From: an uncultured Bacteroidales bacterium
Lineage (GTDB): Bacteria; Bacteroidota; Bacteroidia; Bacteroidales; Bacteroidaceae
Assembly (NCBI GenBank): GCA_902798425.1
Contig: CADBWR010000001.1
Coordinates: 62,001 to 126,000 of the forward strand
DNA: 64,000 nt
Reading direction: 5' to 3'
The notes under the pieces were generated by a model. That model was not told the origin of the DNA. It was given only the letters and a program-made list of their open reading frames with translations, and made no database searches. Of the stretch, positions 8,601 to 16,693 are shown one piece after another. Numbering within the stretch: position 1 is the stretch's first letter; each line of letters starts with the position of its first letter. The position numbers were made by a program, and so were the translations under genes.

Positions 8601-10544
8601 CCAGGGCTGTATATAGTCTATTACGTTATCTCTCTTGTGCACAAATTTCGAGTAGTCGATGTTGTACTCGTCCTTGTCCGTCGCATGGCTTGTATGGAAG
8701 TCGTTGTCGATGGTCTCGCCATGGCGGTCGAACCAGTACTCGGCAGTGGCACGGCTCTCGCTGACCCAGCCGAAGATGCCGGCGTCGCGCAACTCGTCGT
8801 CACCTAAGGCCACGCCCAGCAGATACATGCCGCCCCAGCCTTGCATAGACTCTGATGTAGACTCCTGTCCGTTGCCGGCGCCATCACCCATGCCGCCCGC
8901 ATAGCAGTGGCCAGCCCAGGGGTCCATCATGCGTAGGAAGCACGACCACGTGTCGCGTTTATAGTTGTTATAGTCACGTGCCACCAGCTTGATCATCTCG
9001 CCGTAGTTCTGTTTGAAGTCGTCATCGACGAGTGCCAGCATGGCTGCTGCCAATGTGAAGTAGCCATAGTGGAAGTGGTGGTCGTTATACGTATCGCTGT
9101 CATAGCTGGTGTTGTAGCCAATGAGTCCACCGTAGCGTGGGTCACGGGCAAAGAAGTATTCACTCTCACCGGGCGTGTAGGTCAGCCAGTTGATCAGTGA
9201 TTCCTTCAGTCTGTCGTGACACTGGCGGAACAGTTCCTCATTGCCCATCTCGCGTGCAAAGCTCATGTTCAGTGCCATCTGTGTCAGTCCCTTGCCACCC
9301 CAGTAGGTGTCTCCGCCAAAGGAGCCCGTCTGCGCATAGTGTGACAGCATCTGTAGCATGATGTCTGTGTTAAAGCCGTGCTCGCCAGCATCGGTGGGTA
9401 CGGGGTACCAAGGCAGCATTCCCGTAAACTTATAAGCTATGCTGACATCATTAGAGACAACGAGTCTGAGTCGTCCACGGGGTGTCAGATATTTATCCTC
9501 GCTGAAGTAGGTGAGGTCAGTCAGCGTGCCATTGGCCTTACCGCCACTGTTGCGACGGTAGTGGTGAGGTATGAAACCCTGCAGCACATTGCTGGTGGCA
9601 GCGCCTGTACGAAGGTCGGTAGCTGATACGCGCCAGCGAGTGGTCAGCGTACCATTGCTCTGTGTGTAGTTCCATGAAACCTGTGTGTCTGTCGGTTTTG
9701 AGTAGGCATAGGGTGCATAGCTCGTTAAGTCGCTATAGCGCTTCAGCAATGCTGTGACGACAAAGCCGTTGGCGCCCAACACCACGTTGGCCTGCCCATC
9801 GGTAAAGGTTACCGTGGTACTCTCAGGCAAGTAGACACCATAGAGGTCGCTGGTCTGGGCATTGCTGATGCTGACAACAAACTGCGACAGCGTCTGGCTG
9901 CCTGTCAGTGCGTTGCCTGCACCGTCCATGAAAGCCACGGACACAGCATCCCTCAGCAGGTTGTCGGCGCCATCGTTGTCTGTCTTCACGGCAGTGATGA
10001 CGGGATTGATACCCGTCATCTCTATCCATGTGAAGGGAACACCGTGAGCTAAAGTGGTTATCAGTCGCTGACTGCCACTTTCTTCAGAGAAGGTTACTGT
10101 CCAGTCGCTCCAGCTCTCGGCCATAGGGTGTGAGGCACTGAACGTGTCGCCACACTTCACCATGAGCTTCGACTGTGCCTTCATCTCCGTACCATTGTCC
10201 ACCCAGTATTTAGGATAATGTACGTCAATGCCGTACTTCATACCCTGCACATACTGAGGGTACGACCATAGGTGGCCTGTCACTTCTCTGGCTGACCGCT
10301 CGCGGTCAGCATTGATCAGGTCAGTCCACCAGTCGTTGGTAGGAATAGGACGGTCAGCAGCTTCACGTATATACAGCTTACGATACTGCATGTACTGACT
10401 TTGGTCACCGCTGTGGTCAGCGGTTCTTGACTTCGCCAGGGGGGCGTAGGCAGCATAGCTGCCCTTGCCTACCTGAACGATGTCCTGAGCCCAAAGTGAT
10501 AGCGCTGACAGCGCCGTCAGCATAGTTAACAGAACTCTTCTCAT
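5619..10544 (-). CDS. GH81 endo-beta-1,3-glucanase, multidomain, with sorting tail
   Basis: 1641 residues with a signal peptide (about 1-19, SLWAQ). The GH81 part spans about 60-835: PIPTNDWWTDLI (67-78), YNDHHFHYGYF with Asp488 (486-496), and GNGQESTSESM with Glu561 and Glu565, the conserved acidic cluster of the family active site. Next come an F5/8 type C (discoidin/CBM32-like) domain (about 855-985), two Ig-like domains (about 990-1070 and 1073-1153), a CBM-like beta-sandwich (about 1160-1300), further beta-rich sequence, and a tail (DLQGRKVAQPKKGLYIVNGKK) of the T9SS type. It should cleave insoluble or triple-helical beta-1,3-glucan at the cell surface. The linker before the tail contains 7-bp repeats (5744-5778). 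It lies 29 bp after a small peptide gene and overlaps another at its stop. Confidence 0.9.
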   Translation of the reverse strand: MRRVLLTMLTALSALSLWAQDIVQVGKGSYAAYAPLAKSRTADHSGDQSQYMQYRKLYIREAADRPIPTNDWWTDLINADRERSAREVTGHLWSYPQYVQGMKYGIDVHYPKYWVDNGTEMKAQSKLMVKCGDTFSASHPMAESWSDWTVTFSEESGSQRLITTLAHGVPFTWIEMTGINPVITAVKTDNDGADNLLRDAVSVAFMDGAGNALTGSQTLSQFVVSISNAQTSDLYGVYLPESTTVTFTDGQANVVLGANGFVVTALLKRYSDLTSYAPYAYSKPTDTQVSWNYTQSNGTLTTRWRVSATDLRTGAATSNVLQGFIPHHYRRNSGGKANGTLTDLTYFSEDKYLTPRGRLRLVVSNDVSIAYKFTGMLPWYPVPTDAGEHGFNTDIMLQMLSHYAQTGSFGGDTYWGGKGLTQMALNMSFAREMGNEELFRQCHDRLKESLINWLTYTPGESEYFFARDPRYGGLIGYNTSYDSDTYNDHHFHYGYFTLAAAMLALVDDDFKQNYGEMIKLVARDYNNYKRDTWSCFLRMMDPWAGHCYAGGMGDGAGNGQESTSESMQGWGGMYLLGVALGDDELRDAGIFGWVSESRATAEYWFDRHGETIDNDFHTSHATDKDEYNIDYSKFVHKRDNVIDYIQPWSSNLTSHGVGWWTWFGGDPVFMQGIQWMPISPALDYLGEDKAFADWDYQYLMRIKEHKGWDGQGGIGDADLRDSDWGNVVLAYRQWSDPDDAAAIFDEGWTNNWGTMKSSSTNGITYFVTHSHRTYGDIQWDVTADYPTARTYKKGDVTTHVAYNPTDAPITVHFSDAAVLEVPARQLKVEGVTSAAFNYVYPVDDSEPDLRERLVMKNLALGKACTASSYENAGTLKEYATDGKTNTRWSSATNDGEWLQVDLGENAHIYQVRVRWEASYASEYRIELRATENGEVTYSKSGNGKREDWTELALDDHEGRYVRLVGVKRASQYGTSLYELEVYGRSASAADNDLMGVEITCANDVLKQGQPAALTIQGYDFAKNAKAVTASWSSDDGTFIDNNFTPTEYGIVTVKATVDGMTAVKMLPVEEALKLASVTFEVPGIMVKDQPTAFIIEGKDQFGAPYQGEATFDSDATLTINATDKTITPTATGQYAVTAHMGGVDSEAQILVINSAANGPATLSDKVPVFVGEEESPMNFQYNGGSERTGSSFLLTPNCRAIYVKQLGTCGFGALGNIDLEGANMLHADVYPINDAPLFSIHIEGEPGNKEYAKALTGGQWNTIDLPITNTTVNWLFFSFNDYKAGSNAALIANVYFYTETGDRIYVSDPDSKGISTVTTFGTGVNDSNVAQFLNDVAALPKTTTAIDLSHIALNNSTPVMLETPNNPNVIILLDGNGGDDNAASSQIAKLTNTHNLAYNAGGWILPMKSTGFKVIFEDGYPVLPMNFGRNATLTFSRTIAADSYATICLPRTVAVPAGIVVYELASVSTDNIRFNKVDGTLTAYKPYLLRNTTEAPIELAINGMMGNIELARSVNERSTTADNVKLVGNFQQFHVTGVEGYAAFRSDGTLAWLSNSGTTVGAFRAYLSGITAEQLTRGISFDDEEATSIGEELRVKSEEFLSLESMAHNAPAAVFFDLQGRKVAQPKKGLYIVNGKKVVIR
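5744..5778. repeat. Degenerate 7-bp tandem repeat inside GH81 linker
   Basis: On the plus strand the heptamers GAAATTC, TTCACTC, TTCACTC, TTAACTC, TTCACCA follow each other in register. They encode the EELRVKSEE-like linker just before the sorting tail of the GH81 protein. The same order of units recurs at 14360-14387. Because the unit is not a multiple of three, gain or loss of one copy would shift the frame of the tail. Confidence 0.7.
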
Positions 10545-10573
10545 CTAATACACTAACTAACTTATACTAACAA

Positions 10574-10762
10574 CTATTCGAAATCACTTAAATTGAAATT
10601 TTCTAATTCGAAGTTCTCATCACGAGCGTCAGCCCAACCAGTGCTTGTCTCGCCATCAATGTCCTGGATAAACTCATTCAGGTCACTGCCTGCCAGCAGA
10701 CTGACGTGAGAGACTATCTTTACCACCTCTATGTCGGGTGTCATATATTTCTTTTTCATCAT
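10574..10762 (-). CDS. Small YxTP/LLAGS-type peptide (62 aa)
   Basis: 62 residues starting MMKKKYMTPDIEVV, with SLLAGSD at about 21-27 and a strongly acidic C-terminal half ending NLSDFE. It begins 5 bp after the stop of the 989-residue secreted protein and ends 29 bp before the GH81 gene, so it is embedded in the operon. The Y-x-TP-x-(I/M)-EVVKI segment is nearly the same as in the peptide at 13981-14133, while the C-terminal part differs entirely. No signal peptide or metal-binding motif is seen. The leader-like constant part and variable acidic part resemble a precursor peptide, but no maturation enzymes are encoded in the window. Function unknown. Confidence 0.78.
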   Translation of the reverse strand: MMKKKYMTPDIEVVKIVSHVSLLAGSDLNEFIQDIDGETSTGWADARDENFELENFNLSDFE

Positions 10763-10767
10763 TCTTC

Positions 10768-13737
10768 TTATTTAATTACTACTTTTTTGCCGTTTACAAC
10801 ATACAGACCCTTCTGAGGCTGAGAAACCTTACGACCGTCGAGCGTGTAGTATTCATTCTTCTCGCTCTTTGACGAAATAGTGAGGTTGCTAATTCCCGTA
10901 ACATCTCCATCATCGAAGAATGCGCGAGCCTCAGTACCTGTCAGACCAGTGAAGTACACGCGGAAGGCACCAATCTTAGCGCCGGCGTTAAACTTCTTCA
11001 GCTTGCCGTCCTGAAGCGCATACTCTGCACCGGTAGCCTCAATGGCACGGGCTGTTCTGTGCATAATAATACCTGAAGTGGCAATGTCTGTACCAGCAGG
11101 ATTAGCCGTCAGGTTCAAGTCGCCCTTGGTATTGTTAGAAGCAATGACTACAGGAGCATCTGTGGTGTTGTGCAGAATGACGGGATCGTTAGCTCCCAGT
11201 GCCTGGCTGACTTGCTTGGTAAATGTAACACCACCTGTCGTAGCGGCGGTAGCCTTGTAGACCGTCACGCCATCAGGAATGGTAACAGTAGCAGGTGAGT
11301 TATAGCTTACCCAGGCATTGGCAGCAATGGTGCGGGTGTAGGCGAAGCCATCCTGCTGAGCGTCAATGATGAAGTCGTATGCCGGCTGAGCGTCGTTGTC
11401 GTCAACGATGTTGATGGCGGTAGCTGCGCGATAGTAAGGAGACTCATAGACAACCAGGTTGTTGGCTGTTACGTGAGCACCGCTCTCGTTAGGAGTACGG
11501 CCAGTACCGCCTACAACGACTACAGCATTCTGGTTGGCTGGCGTAATGGTGATATCCTCCGTGATGGTTGCTCCCTTCAGGTCAATGACGGCAGCGTTTG
11601 CTGCTGCTGTCTGCAGTGTCGTAATGTCAGCAGCGGTCACAGGACCCGTAATGACGGCCTTGTTTCCAGTGACCATTACATCCATTTCATCCTCAGCAGG
11701 CTTTGACAGATAGAAGTGATCCAGATAGAACTCTGTCTCATCGTCAAGAGCAACGAGAATGTAATTGTTTGTAAAGGTAACGGGCACCTCTACGTAGTTC
11801 CACTGGCCAGGAGTCAGTCCGCTGAATGTTGCACCAGTGTTGTAAAGGTTGTCAGAGAAGATGCGACCAGCGGTAGCGGTCTTTGGATAGATGGCAACAT
11901 GTGCCTTTGTAAAACCAGTTGCTGCGGCTGCACCAGCGGTACGGCTGTTAAAACCCTTACCAACAATGTGAATCATCTTATGCTCAGAGATGGTAATCTC
12001 CTCACAGGTGGTGTACAGTGGATTGGGAGCACCGCCGCCAACACCCCATCCGGGATTGCTGTCGTTGATACCCTTGCTATAGGTCGCACTATAAATAGCC
12101 AGCACGTTGGCTGCATCAGCGGTAGGAGCCGTAGCAATGGTGGCAGGAATAAACTGGTCTGTAGTGGTGAAGTTTACGTTCAGTCCGGTAGCAGACTCGT
12201 TGCCTGCCTTGTCAGTAGCTTTTACGGTCAGGGTGTATTCCGTCAACTTGGTCAGACCCGTAATCTCTACAGTAGCATCTTCGCCAGGCATTCCAGCGTT
12301 GGAAGCAACCTCTGTAGTGCCATTATATACCTTATAGGTTAAGAGTCCTGTGGCGTTGTCTGTAGCACTGACAGTCAGCACGGCAGAAGTGGCATCAATT
12401 GTTGTAGCCACAGCTTTTGTCATCACGGGAGCCTCCGTGTCCTCAGTAGCCTCCTCCGTTACGAGATATACATTACCAATGATAAAGGCATTTCCGTTAC
12501 CGTTTACAAAACCATCTGTAGCACCCTTTCCACCTTTGGCTGCGATACTACCAACATATTTCACCTGGAAGAACTTAGTCATAGAGACGCCGTCCGTACC
12601 GATAATCTTGTCCATCGTGATGTCCAGTGAGTTCCACTCGCCAACAGCCAGGGTAAACTCAGTACCTTTCTCTACCTCGCCAGTATTGATGGGGACAATG
12701 GTCAGCTTGCCTGCTGTCAGTCCGTAGACGTCCAGATGCAACTTGGTGGTAGCTGAAACGTTCATGCTGGTAAACTGAGAACCATAATAGGTGAAGTCGG
12801 ACATCATAAAGGCATTCTTGCCGTTAATCACCACGCCTTCGCCCTTCGTCGCAGCCCCCCAGTTGTCCCATCCATAGGCAGGAGCACTCTCGTCGCTGGT
12901 GTAAATCTTGGTTATAGTACCCGTAGTGGAAATAGCAGGAACATCTGCAGGGGCAGCGCATACGGTGATGTCGACAGTAGCCTCCTTGCCACCAACTGTA
13001 GCACTGATAGTCGTCGTACCTGCTGCCAGAGCGGTAAATACCCCATCAGCAACAGTACCTACGGCAGGAACAGAACTCTCCCACGTAATAGCGCCAGCAT
13101 CCATCGCATTGCCCATTTGGTCTTTGGCAGCGGCGGTAAGGGTAGCGGTCTGACCTGGTATACGTGTCTTCTTGTCTGCTGTCAGGGTGAGCGTTGTCAG
13201 GACGGGCACATAATTGCTATAGGCCACAAATGTGCGAATCTTCACACCCCAGGCATAGTTGGTGGCAGTTGTCGGCACAAAAACAATATAGCGGCCGCTA
13301 TTGCTCACATTCACTACAGCACTCTTTGAAGCCTCTTGGGCATTGTTGAACTCGGCAATCTTGGTCTCGCCAGTCAGCGTACCGTCTACGGCAGGTTCTG
13401 TATTTGTTACATAAATGTTAGCACCACAGTCAGCGCCTTCCCATGTGGAAGCGATGCTACCGATAGACTTCGCTTCGCCAAGGTCAATATAGAATCCTTG
13501 GATGCCCAGTGTCTTGTTGTACTCCACATTCGTGCCGTTCTCAGGAAAGAGGTATACGTTGCTCGTGTTGTTGCTCTGCGTAATCTTCTGCAGACCCGCT
13601 TCTGTCACTGACCCCTCAGGCAGGAACGCCTTCAGTCCTCCCAGAGGTACCACTGTTTTACCTGTTGTTAGGTCGTCTTGTGCCATCGTACCAATCGTAG
13701 CGATTAACGCACAAATGAGTAAAAGTGTTTTTTTCAT
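10768..13737 (-). CDS. Secreted multidomain carbohydrate-binding-like protein with sorting tail (989 aa)
   Basis: Signal peptide about 1-19 (GTMAQ). Segments in order: an F5/8-like discoidin domain (about 25-175, with GFYIDLGEAKSIG), a Big_2-type Ig-like domain (about 180-260), a CBM-like beta-sandwich (about 270-430, TKLHLDVYGL and GEWNSLDI), a fibronectin type III domain (about 435-530, TEYTLTVKATDKAGN), a second CBM-like sandwich (about 545-685, GQWNYVEVPV), beta-rich sequence, and a tail with LDGRKVSQPQKGLYVVNGKK. No glycosidase motif was found. It is the first gene of the large operon reading toward the left edge and has its own promoter at 13778-13810. Inferred role: a surface-displayed glucan-binding protein that assists GH81. 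Repeated Ig/CBM modules could also serve adhesion. Confidence 0.8.
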   Translation of the reverse strand: MKKTLLLICALIATIGTMAQDDLTTGKTVVPLGGLKAFLPEGSVTEAGLQKITQSNNTSNVYLFPENGTNVEYNKTLGIQGFYIDLGEAKSIGSIASTWEGADCGANIYVTNTEPAVDGTLTGETKIAEFNNAQEASKSAVVNVSNSGRYIVFVPTTATNYAWGVKIRTFVAYSNYVPVLTTLTLTADKKTRIPGQTATLTAAAKDQMGNAMDAGAITWESSVPAVGTVADGVFTALAAGTTTISATVGGKEATVDITVCAAPADVPAISTTGTITKIYTSDESAPAYGWDNWGAATKGEGVVINGKNAFMMSDFTYYGSQFTSMNVSATTKLHLDVYGLTAGKLTIVPINTGEVEKGTEFTLAVGEWNSLDITMDKIIGTDGVSMTKFFQVKYVGSIAAKGGKGATDGFVNGNGNAFIIGNVYLVTEEATEDTEAPVMTKAVATTIDATSAVLTVSATDNATGLLTYKVYNGTTEVASNAGMPGEDATVEITGLTKLTEYTLTVKATDKAGNESATGLNVNFTTTDQFIPATIATAPTADAANVLAIYSATYSKGINDSNPGWGVGGGAPNPLYTTCEEITISEHKMIHIVGKGFNSRTAGAAAATGFTKAHVAIYPKTATAGRIFSDNLYNTGATFSGLTPGQWNYVEVPVTFTNNYILVALDDETEFYLDHFYLSKPAEDEMDVMVTGNKAVITGPVTAADITTLQTAAANAAVIDLKGATITEDITITPANQNAVVVVGGTGRTPNESGAHVTANNLVVYESPYYRAATAINIVDDNDAQPAYDFIIDAQQDGFAYTRTIAANAWVSYNSPATVTIPDGVTVYKATAATTGGVTFTKQVSQALGANDPVILHNTTDAPVVIASNNTKGDLNLTANPAGTDIATSGIIMHRTARAIEATGAEYALQDGKLKKFNAGAKIGAFRVYFTGLTGTEARAFFDDGDVTGISNLTISSKSEKNEYYTLDGRKVSQPQKGLYVVNGKKVVIK

Positions 13738-13777
13738 AATTTTGTTGGTTAGATGTAACGTGTTATTTTTGGTGCTG

Positions 13778-13810
13778 CAAAGTTAGGGAATAATACGCCT
13801 ATATACCAAA
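13778..13810 (-). promoter_or_regulatory. Promoter of the 989-aa/GH81/GH3 operon
   Basis: Reading the minus strand, TTTG (13807-13810), a 21-nt spacer and TAACTTTG (13778-13785) match the Bacteroidetes -33/-7 form. The start of transcription would be near 13771, giving a leader of about 34 nt. The shared operator lies directly upstream at 13817-13834. Confidence 0.75.
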
Positions 13811-13816
13811 TTCTGC

Positions 13817-13834
13817 ACCTCACAAAAACCTCAC
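13817..13834 (-). promoter_or_regulatory. Shared operator copy A: two ACCTCAC words, 11-bp period
   Basis: On the plus strand ACCTCAC occurs at 13817-13823 and 13828-13834, separated by AAAA and followed by TTTT. This is the most regular of four copies (others at 16732, 25097 and 33005), each just upstream of the -33 box of a glucan-locus promoter. The inner word begins 43 bp from the upstream edge of the -7 box. A further ACCTCAC occurs at 13882-13888. Probable binding site for the LuxR-type regulator encoded at 33194. Confidence 0.68.
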
Positions 13835-13903
13835 TTTTATTGCAAAAATCACCGATTCTACCGCATCTTTGCTACTTCACCACCTCACTACGCTGCAGTG
13901 GTA

Positions 13904-13945
13904 TAAAAAAGAGCCGCTCCTTTTCGCTAAAAGGCCGCGGCTCTT
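13904..13945 (-). terminator. Rho-independent terminator after the 50-aa peptide gene
   Basis: AAGAGCCGC and GCGGCTCTT form a strong stem (13909-13917 with 13937-13945), with an inner CCTTTT/AAAAGG pairing. On the minus strand it is followed by a run of six T (13905-13910 complement). It ends the unit that starts at 16651. Confidence 0.8.
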
Positions 13946-13980
13946 ACCAAATTAACTAACTAACTACTAATATATAGATT

Positions 13981-14133
13981 CTACTCTTCGTCGTAATAGT
14001 AATCGCGGGAAGCTGCACCACCAACATTTTGATAGCCATCTCCGAATCCGATACTTTGTGTTGAGCCTGCCAGCATACTGGCGGTTTGGATCTTTACCAC
14101 TTCCATCTGTGGTGTCTTATATGTCTTTTTCAT
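13981..14133 (-). CDS. Small YxTP/LLAGS-type peptide (50 aa)
   Basis: ATG at 14133, TAG at 13981-13983; 50 residues beginning MKKTYKTPQMEVVKI, with SMLAGS at about 19-24 and a tail rich in Gly, Tyr and acidic residues (RDYYYDEE). It is the third member of the family after those at 10574 and 5461. It follows the 798-residue tailed protein but is separated from it by 121 bp that contain an inverted-repeat element (14151-14261), which probably inserted between two originally adjacent genes. A terminator follows at 13904-13945. No function is known; it is too short to show a fold. Confidence 0.76.
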   Translation of the reverse strand: MKKTYKTPQMEVVKIQTASMLAGSTQSIGFGDGYQNVGGAASRDYYYDEE

Positions 14134-14150
14134 TGTCTATTCTTTTTACG

Positions 14151-14261
14151 CCCCCTAAGTTAGGGGGATGGGGGTCTGAACAAGCGGTTATCAGACCTAA
14201 ATTATCTATTCGCCAAGGAGTCTGCGCCTGTTCAGACCCCTGTCGTCCCCTAACTTAGGGG
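14151..14261. repeat. 111-bp inverted-repeat (MITE/REP-like) element
   Basis: The left arm (14151-14182) and right arm (14229-14261) are near-perfect inverted copies of about 32 bp. Each contains an inner palindrome CCCCTAA-N-TTAGGGG and the word GGGGTCTGAACA or its complement. The 46-bp centre holds no reading frame. The right arm overlaps the 3' end of the 798-residue gene, supplying its last two codons and stop. It encodes nothing itself and would need a transposase in trans. On either strand it would fold into a long hairpin. Confidence 0.72.
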
Positions 14262-16651
14262 ACTAACACCTTCTTGCCATTCACGATATACAGGCCCTTC
14301 TGAGGTTGAGCAACCTTGCGACCTTGCAGATCGAAGACCCCTGCTGCGGGAACAGATTTTTCACTCTTCACTCTTAACTCTTCACTGATTGAGGTTACCT
14401 CCTCATCGTCGAATACGATATTGAGAGAGCGAGCGCCAGCAGGTGCAGTGTCTAAGTGCAGATAAGCCTTACCAGCAGCCAAAGCACCTTCGTTAGCACG
14501 ATAGAACAAACCATCAGTATAAAGGATATAGTCGTATCTTGATGTGCCACCAATTACTGTTGTTCCATCGCCAGCACGGAGAAGGTTCCCTGCAGGAGCA
14601 GATGCCGTAGTTACAACAGGAACGTTGTACGTGGTGCCAGCAGTGCCAATCAGCAGCAGTGGTGTGCCTGCAGGGACAGGATCCTCCACCTTTGTCATGG
14701 TAACATTGGCGGCATTTGCTGCTGTAGCAACATAAGCTTTCAGACCGTCAACAGCACTGAAGTCAAGAGCTGAAGTGGTTACATAAGTGGTTTTGTTGTA
14801 AGCGGGAGTGATGGATGCATATTCTACCCACTCCATATTCTCATTAAAATAGCTTCCTTCACAGAAGTTCACCTCACCTGGCATCGTTACATAGAGAGGT
14901 GTATACAAAGACGGTTTCGTTGTAGAAGATGCGGTTATTATCATTGTCTTCTTGTCACCACTTAAACTTAGGTTTGTGCGCATATCCGAACCACCTGAGC
15001 TTAAGGTCCAGAAAGAACCACCTAAACCAGACAAATCATCGTCAGAAGTGATAATTACCTGCCAGTTGTCCTCAGCCAAATTAACGAAATGTTTTCCCTG
15101 AATGAGAATAGTATGTCCACCAGCAGTCAACTCCAAGCCTGCGGGAGCTGGAACAACTGTCAAATTAATTGTATTTGAAATAGCGGGGTCACTTCCCTTA
15201 ACAGTTGCAGTAATAGTAACGTCACCTTCAGCCACACCAGTAACAACACCATCAACACTGACTGAAGCCTTCGTATCGTCGCTACTTACGAAGGTGATAT
15301 CACTGGGATCAAGTGTGTTGTTTCCTTGGTTCTTTACTGTCAGCTGGAGAGTCTTGCCAACAGCAACTGTTGCAGCAGGAGCAGTTACTGTGATAGAAGT
15401 CGTAGGAACAACGGGAATCTCGTTTTCAAAATATACATTGTCAATCAGCACGTCACGCGATTTGTCGGTATTATTTTCTCCCACAAAAATATCCACCCAT
15501 CGATTACCATCTTGAGCCATTGTAAGACCTGCTAAGTCAATTGCAACATGTTTCCATGCACCAGCAGTTGTAGTGAATGACATATTGTTGATATTAGTCT
15601 TTTCTATCATCACATGTCCTGTTGTTACAGCGGTAGTATAAATATCAAAATGTAACTTTGTGTATTGGGTTAAATCTGCATCAGGATAAGGGAATCCATA
15701 TGTTCCTACATTGTGAATGCGTACGCAGTTATTACCATTGATGGGTATGATATCTTTAGCTGCATATCCCCACTGATAACCAGTTCCCCAGCCGTCATAA
15801 TTATTTGCGCTATAAGTGTCACTATAAATAGCAAGAACGTCAGCGGCATTTGCTGTTGGAGCATCTGGATTAGTTCCTATCATATAGACAGGTGTTGTTA
15901 CAGATGTTCCACCACTGGTGGCCTTCAAAGTATATGTACCTGCACCCGATGCAGCACCAAATGTTAAATTCATACCATCAATTACTGCCCCTACAGGTGC
16001 ATTTCCTTCCCAAGAAAGAGTTACAGCACCCGCAAAGTCATCACCATCGACGTCAGATACGGTAGCAGAGATACCTCCAAAACCCTGTGTTGCACTCCAA
16101 ATACAATATGGCAATGTAATGCTGCCTAAGGTTTGATCTTTGTAGGCAAATATCTCAAACTCTGACATCTGAGAACCATAAAAATTGGCAGTTTCATCCG
16201 GAATATATGCAACATAACGATATGTAGCCCCGTACGCACCAACATATGACTTGTATCGGGTAGCTTCACTCAAAGCACCAACTTCATTGAAGTTTCCAAT
16301 CTCATTTCCAGGAGCCTCCAGCGTGGGAACCGTATTGCTAGCATAAATCTTATAGTTGGTACAATGCTTGCCTGTCCAGTAAATCTTCACAAAACCCAGT
16401 TTCTTAGCTTCACCGAGGTCAAAATAAAAACCGTCGTTCTTGTTATCATAATAGATATTCAGGTTGACACTGGCATCTTCTGACGATGACTTCACACCGT
16501 TTACAAGCAGGCCACGCTCTGCATCCGTGTACACATGATTAGAGCGTTGCAGCATGATTGGCAAATTCCCGCTGGTCAACATATTGTCAGCACCCCACGC
16601 CATCCCTAGCGAAGCGACAATTGCACATAAAAGTAAAATTGTTTTTTTCAT
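14255..16651 (-). CDS. Secreted multidomain carbohydrate-binding-like protein with altered sorting tail (798 aa)
   Basis: Signal peptide about 1-20 (GMAWGAD). A discoidin-like domain (about 30-170, GFYFDLGEAKKLGFVKIYW) is followed by an Ig-like segment, a CBM-like beta-sandwich (about 265-412, TKLHFDIYTT, GAWKHVAIDL, VLIDNVYF), a Big_2 domain (about 415-505), another beta-rich domain, and a tail with FDLQGRKVAQPQKGLYIVNGKKVLVP. Relatives in the window end in VVIR or VVIK; here the final VP and the stop come from the inverted-repeat element at 14151-14261. The architecture is close to that of the 989-residue protein, so the two are probably paralogues serving as surface glucan-binding proteins. 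It has its own promoter (16694-16725) and operator. No catalytic motif was seen. Confidence 0.8.
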   Translation of the reverse strand: MKKTILLLCAIVASLGMAWGADNMLTSGNLPIMLQRSNHVYTDAERGLLVNGVKSSSEDASVNLNIYYDNKNDGFYFDLGEAKKLGFVKIYWTGKHCTNYKIYASNTVPTLEAPGNEIGNFNEVGALSEATRYKSYVGAYGATYRYVAYIPDETANFYGSQMSEFEIFAYKDQTLGSITLPYCIWSATQGFGGISATVSDVDGDDFAGAVTLSWEGNAPVGAVIDGMNLTFGAASGAGTYTLKATSGGTSVTTPVYMIGTNPDAPTANAADVLAIYSDTYSANNYDGWGTGYQWGYAAKDIIPINGNNCVRIHNVGTYGFPYPDADLTQYTKLHFDIYTTAVTTGHVMIEKTNINNMSFTTTAGAWKHVAIDLAGLTMAQDGNRWVDIFVGENNTDKSRDVLIDNVYFENEIPVVPTTSITVTAPAATVAVGKTLQLTVKNQGNNTLDPSDITFVSSDDTKASVSVDGVVTGVAEGDVTITATVKGSDPAISNTINLTVVPAPAGLELTAGGHTILIQGKHFVNLAEDNWQVIITSDDDLSGLGGSFWTLSSGGSDMRTNLSLSGDKKTMIITASSTTKPSLYTPLYVTMPGEVNFCEGSYFNENMEWVEYASITPAYNKTTYVTTSALDFSAVDGLKAYVATAANAANVTMTKVEDPVPAGTPLLLIGTAGTTYNVPVVTTASAPAGNLLRAGDGTTVIGGTSRYDYILYTDGLFYRANEGALAAGKAYLHLDTAPAGARSLNIVFDDEEVTSISEELRVKSEKSVPAAGVFDLQGRKVAQPQKGLYIVNGKKVLVP
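14360..14387. repeat. 7-bp tandem repeat in the linker of the 798-aa protein
   Basis: Plus-strand heptamers TTCACTC, TTCACTC, TTAACTC, TTCACTG in register, the same order as in the GH81 gene at 5751-5778. They encode the EELRVKSEK linker before the sorting tail. Confidence 0.7.
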
Positions 16652-16693
16652 AATTGCTTTTTAGTTATTTGTTATGAGTAAATTTCTGGGTGC

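Noticed and set aside
5461-14133. Lasso-peptide precursors (Y-x-x-P leader) for the three small peptides
   Set aside because: The YxTP resemblance to lasso leaders is slight, there is no Thr-x-Gly cleavage context, and no B/C maturation enzymes occur in the window. Kept only as a remote idea.
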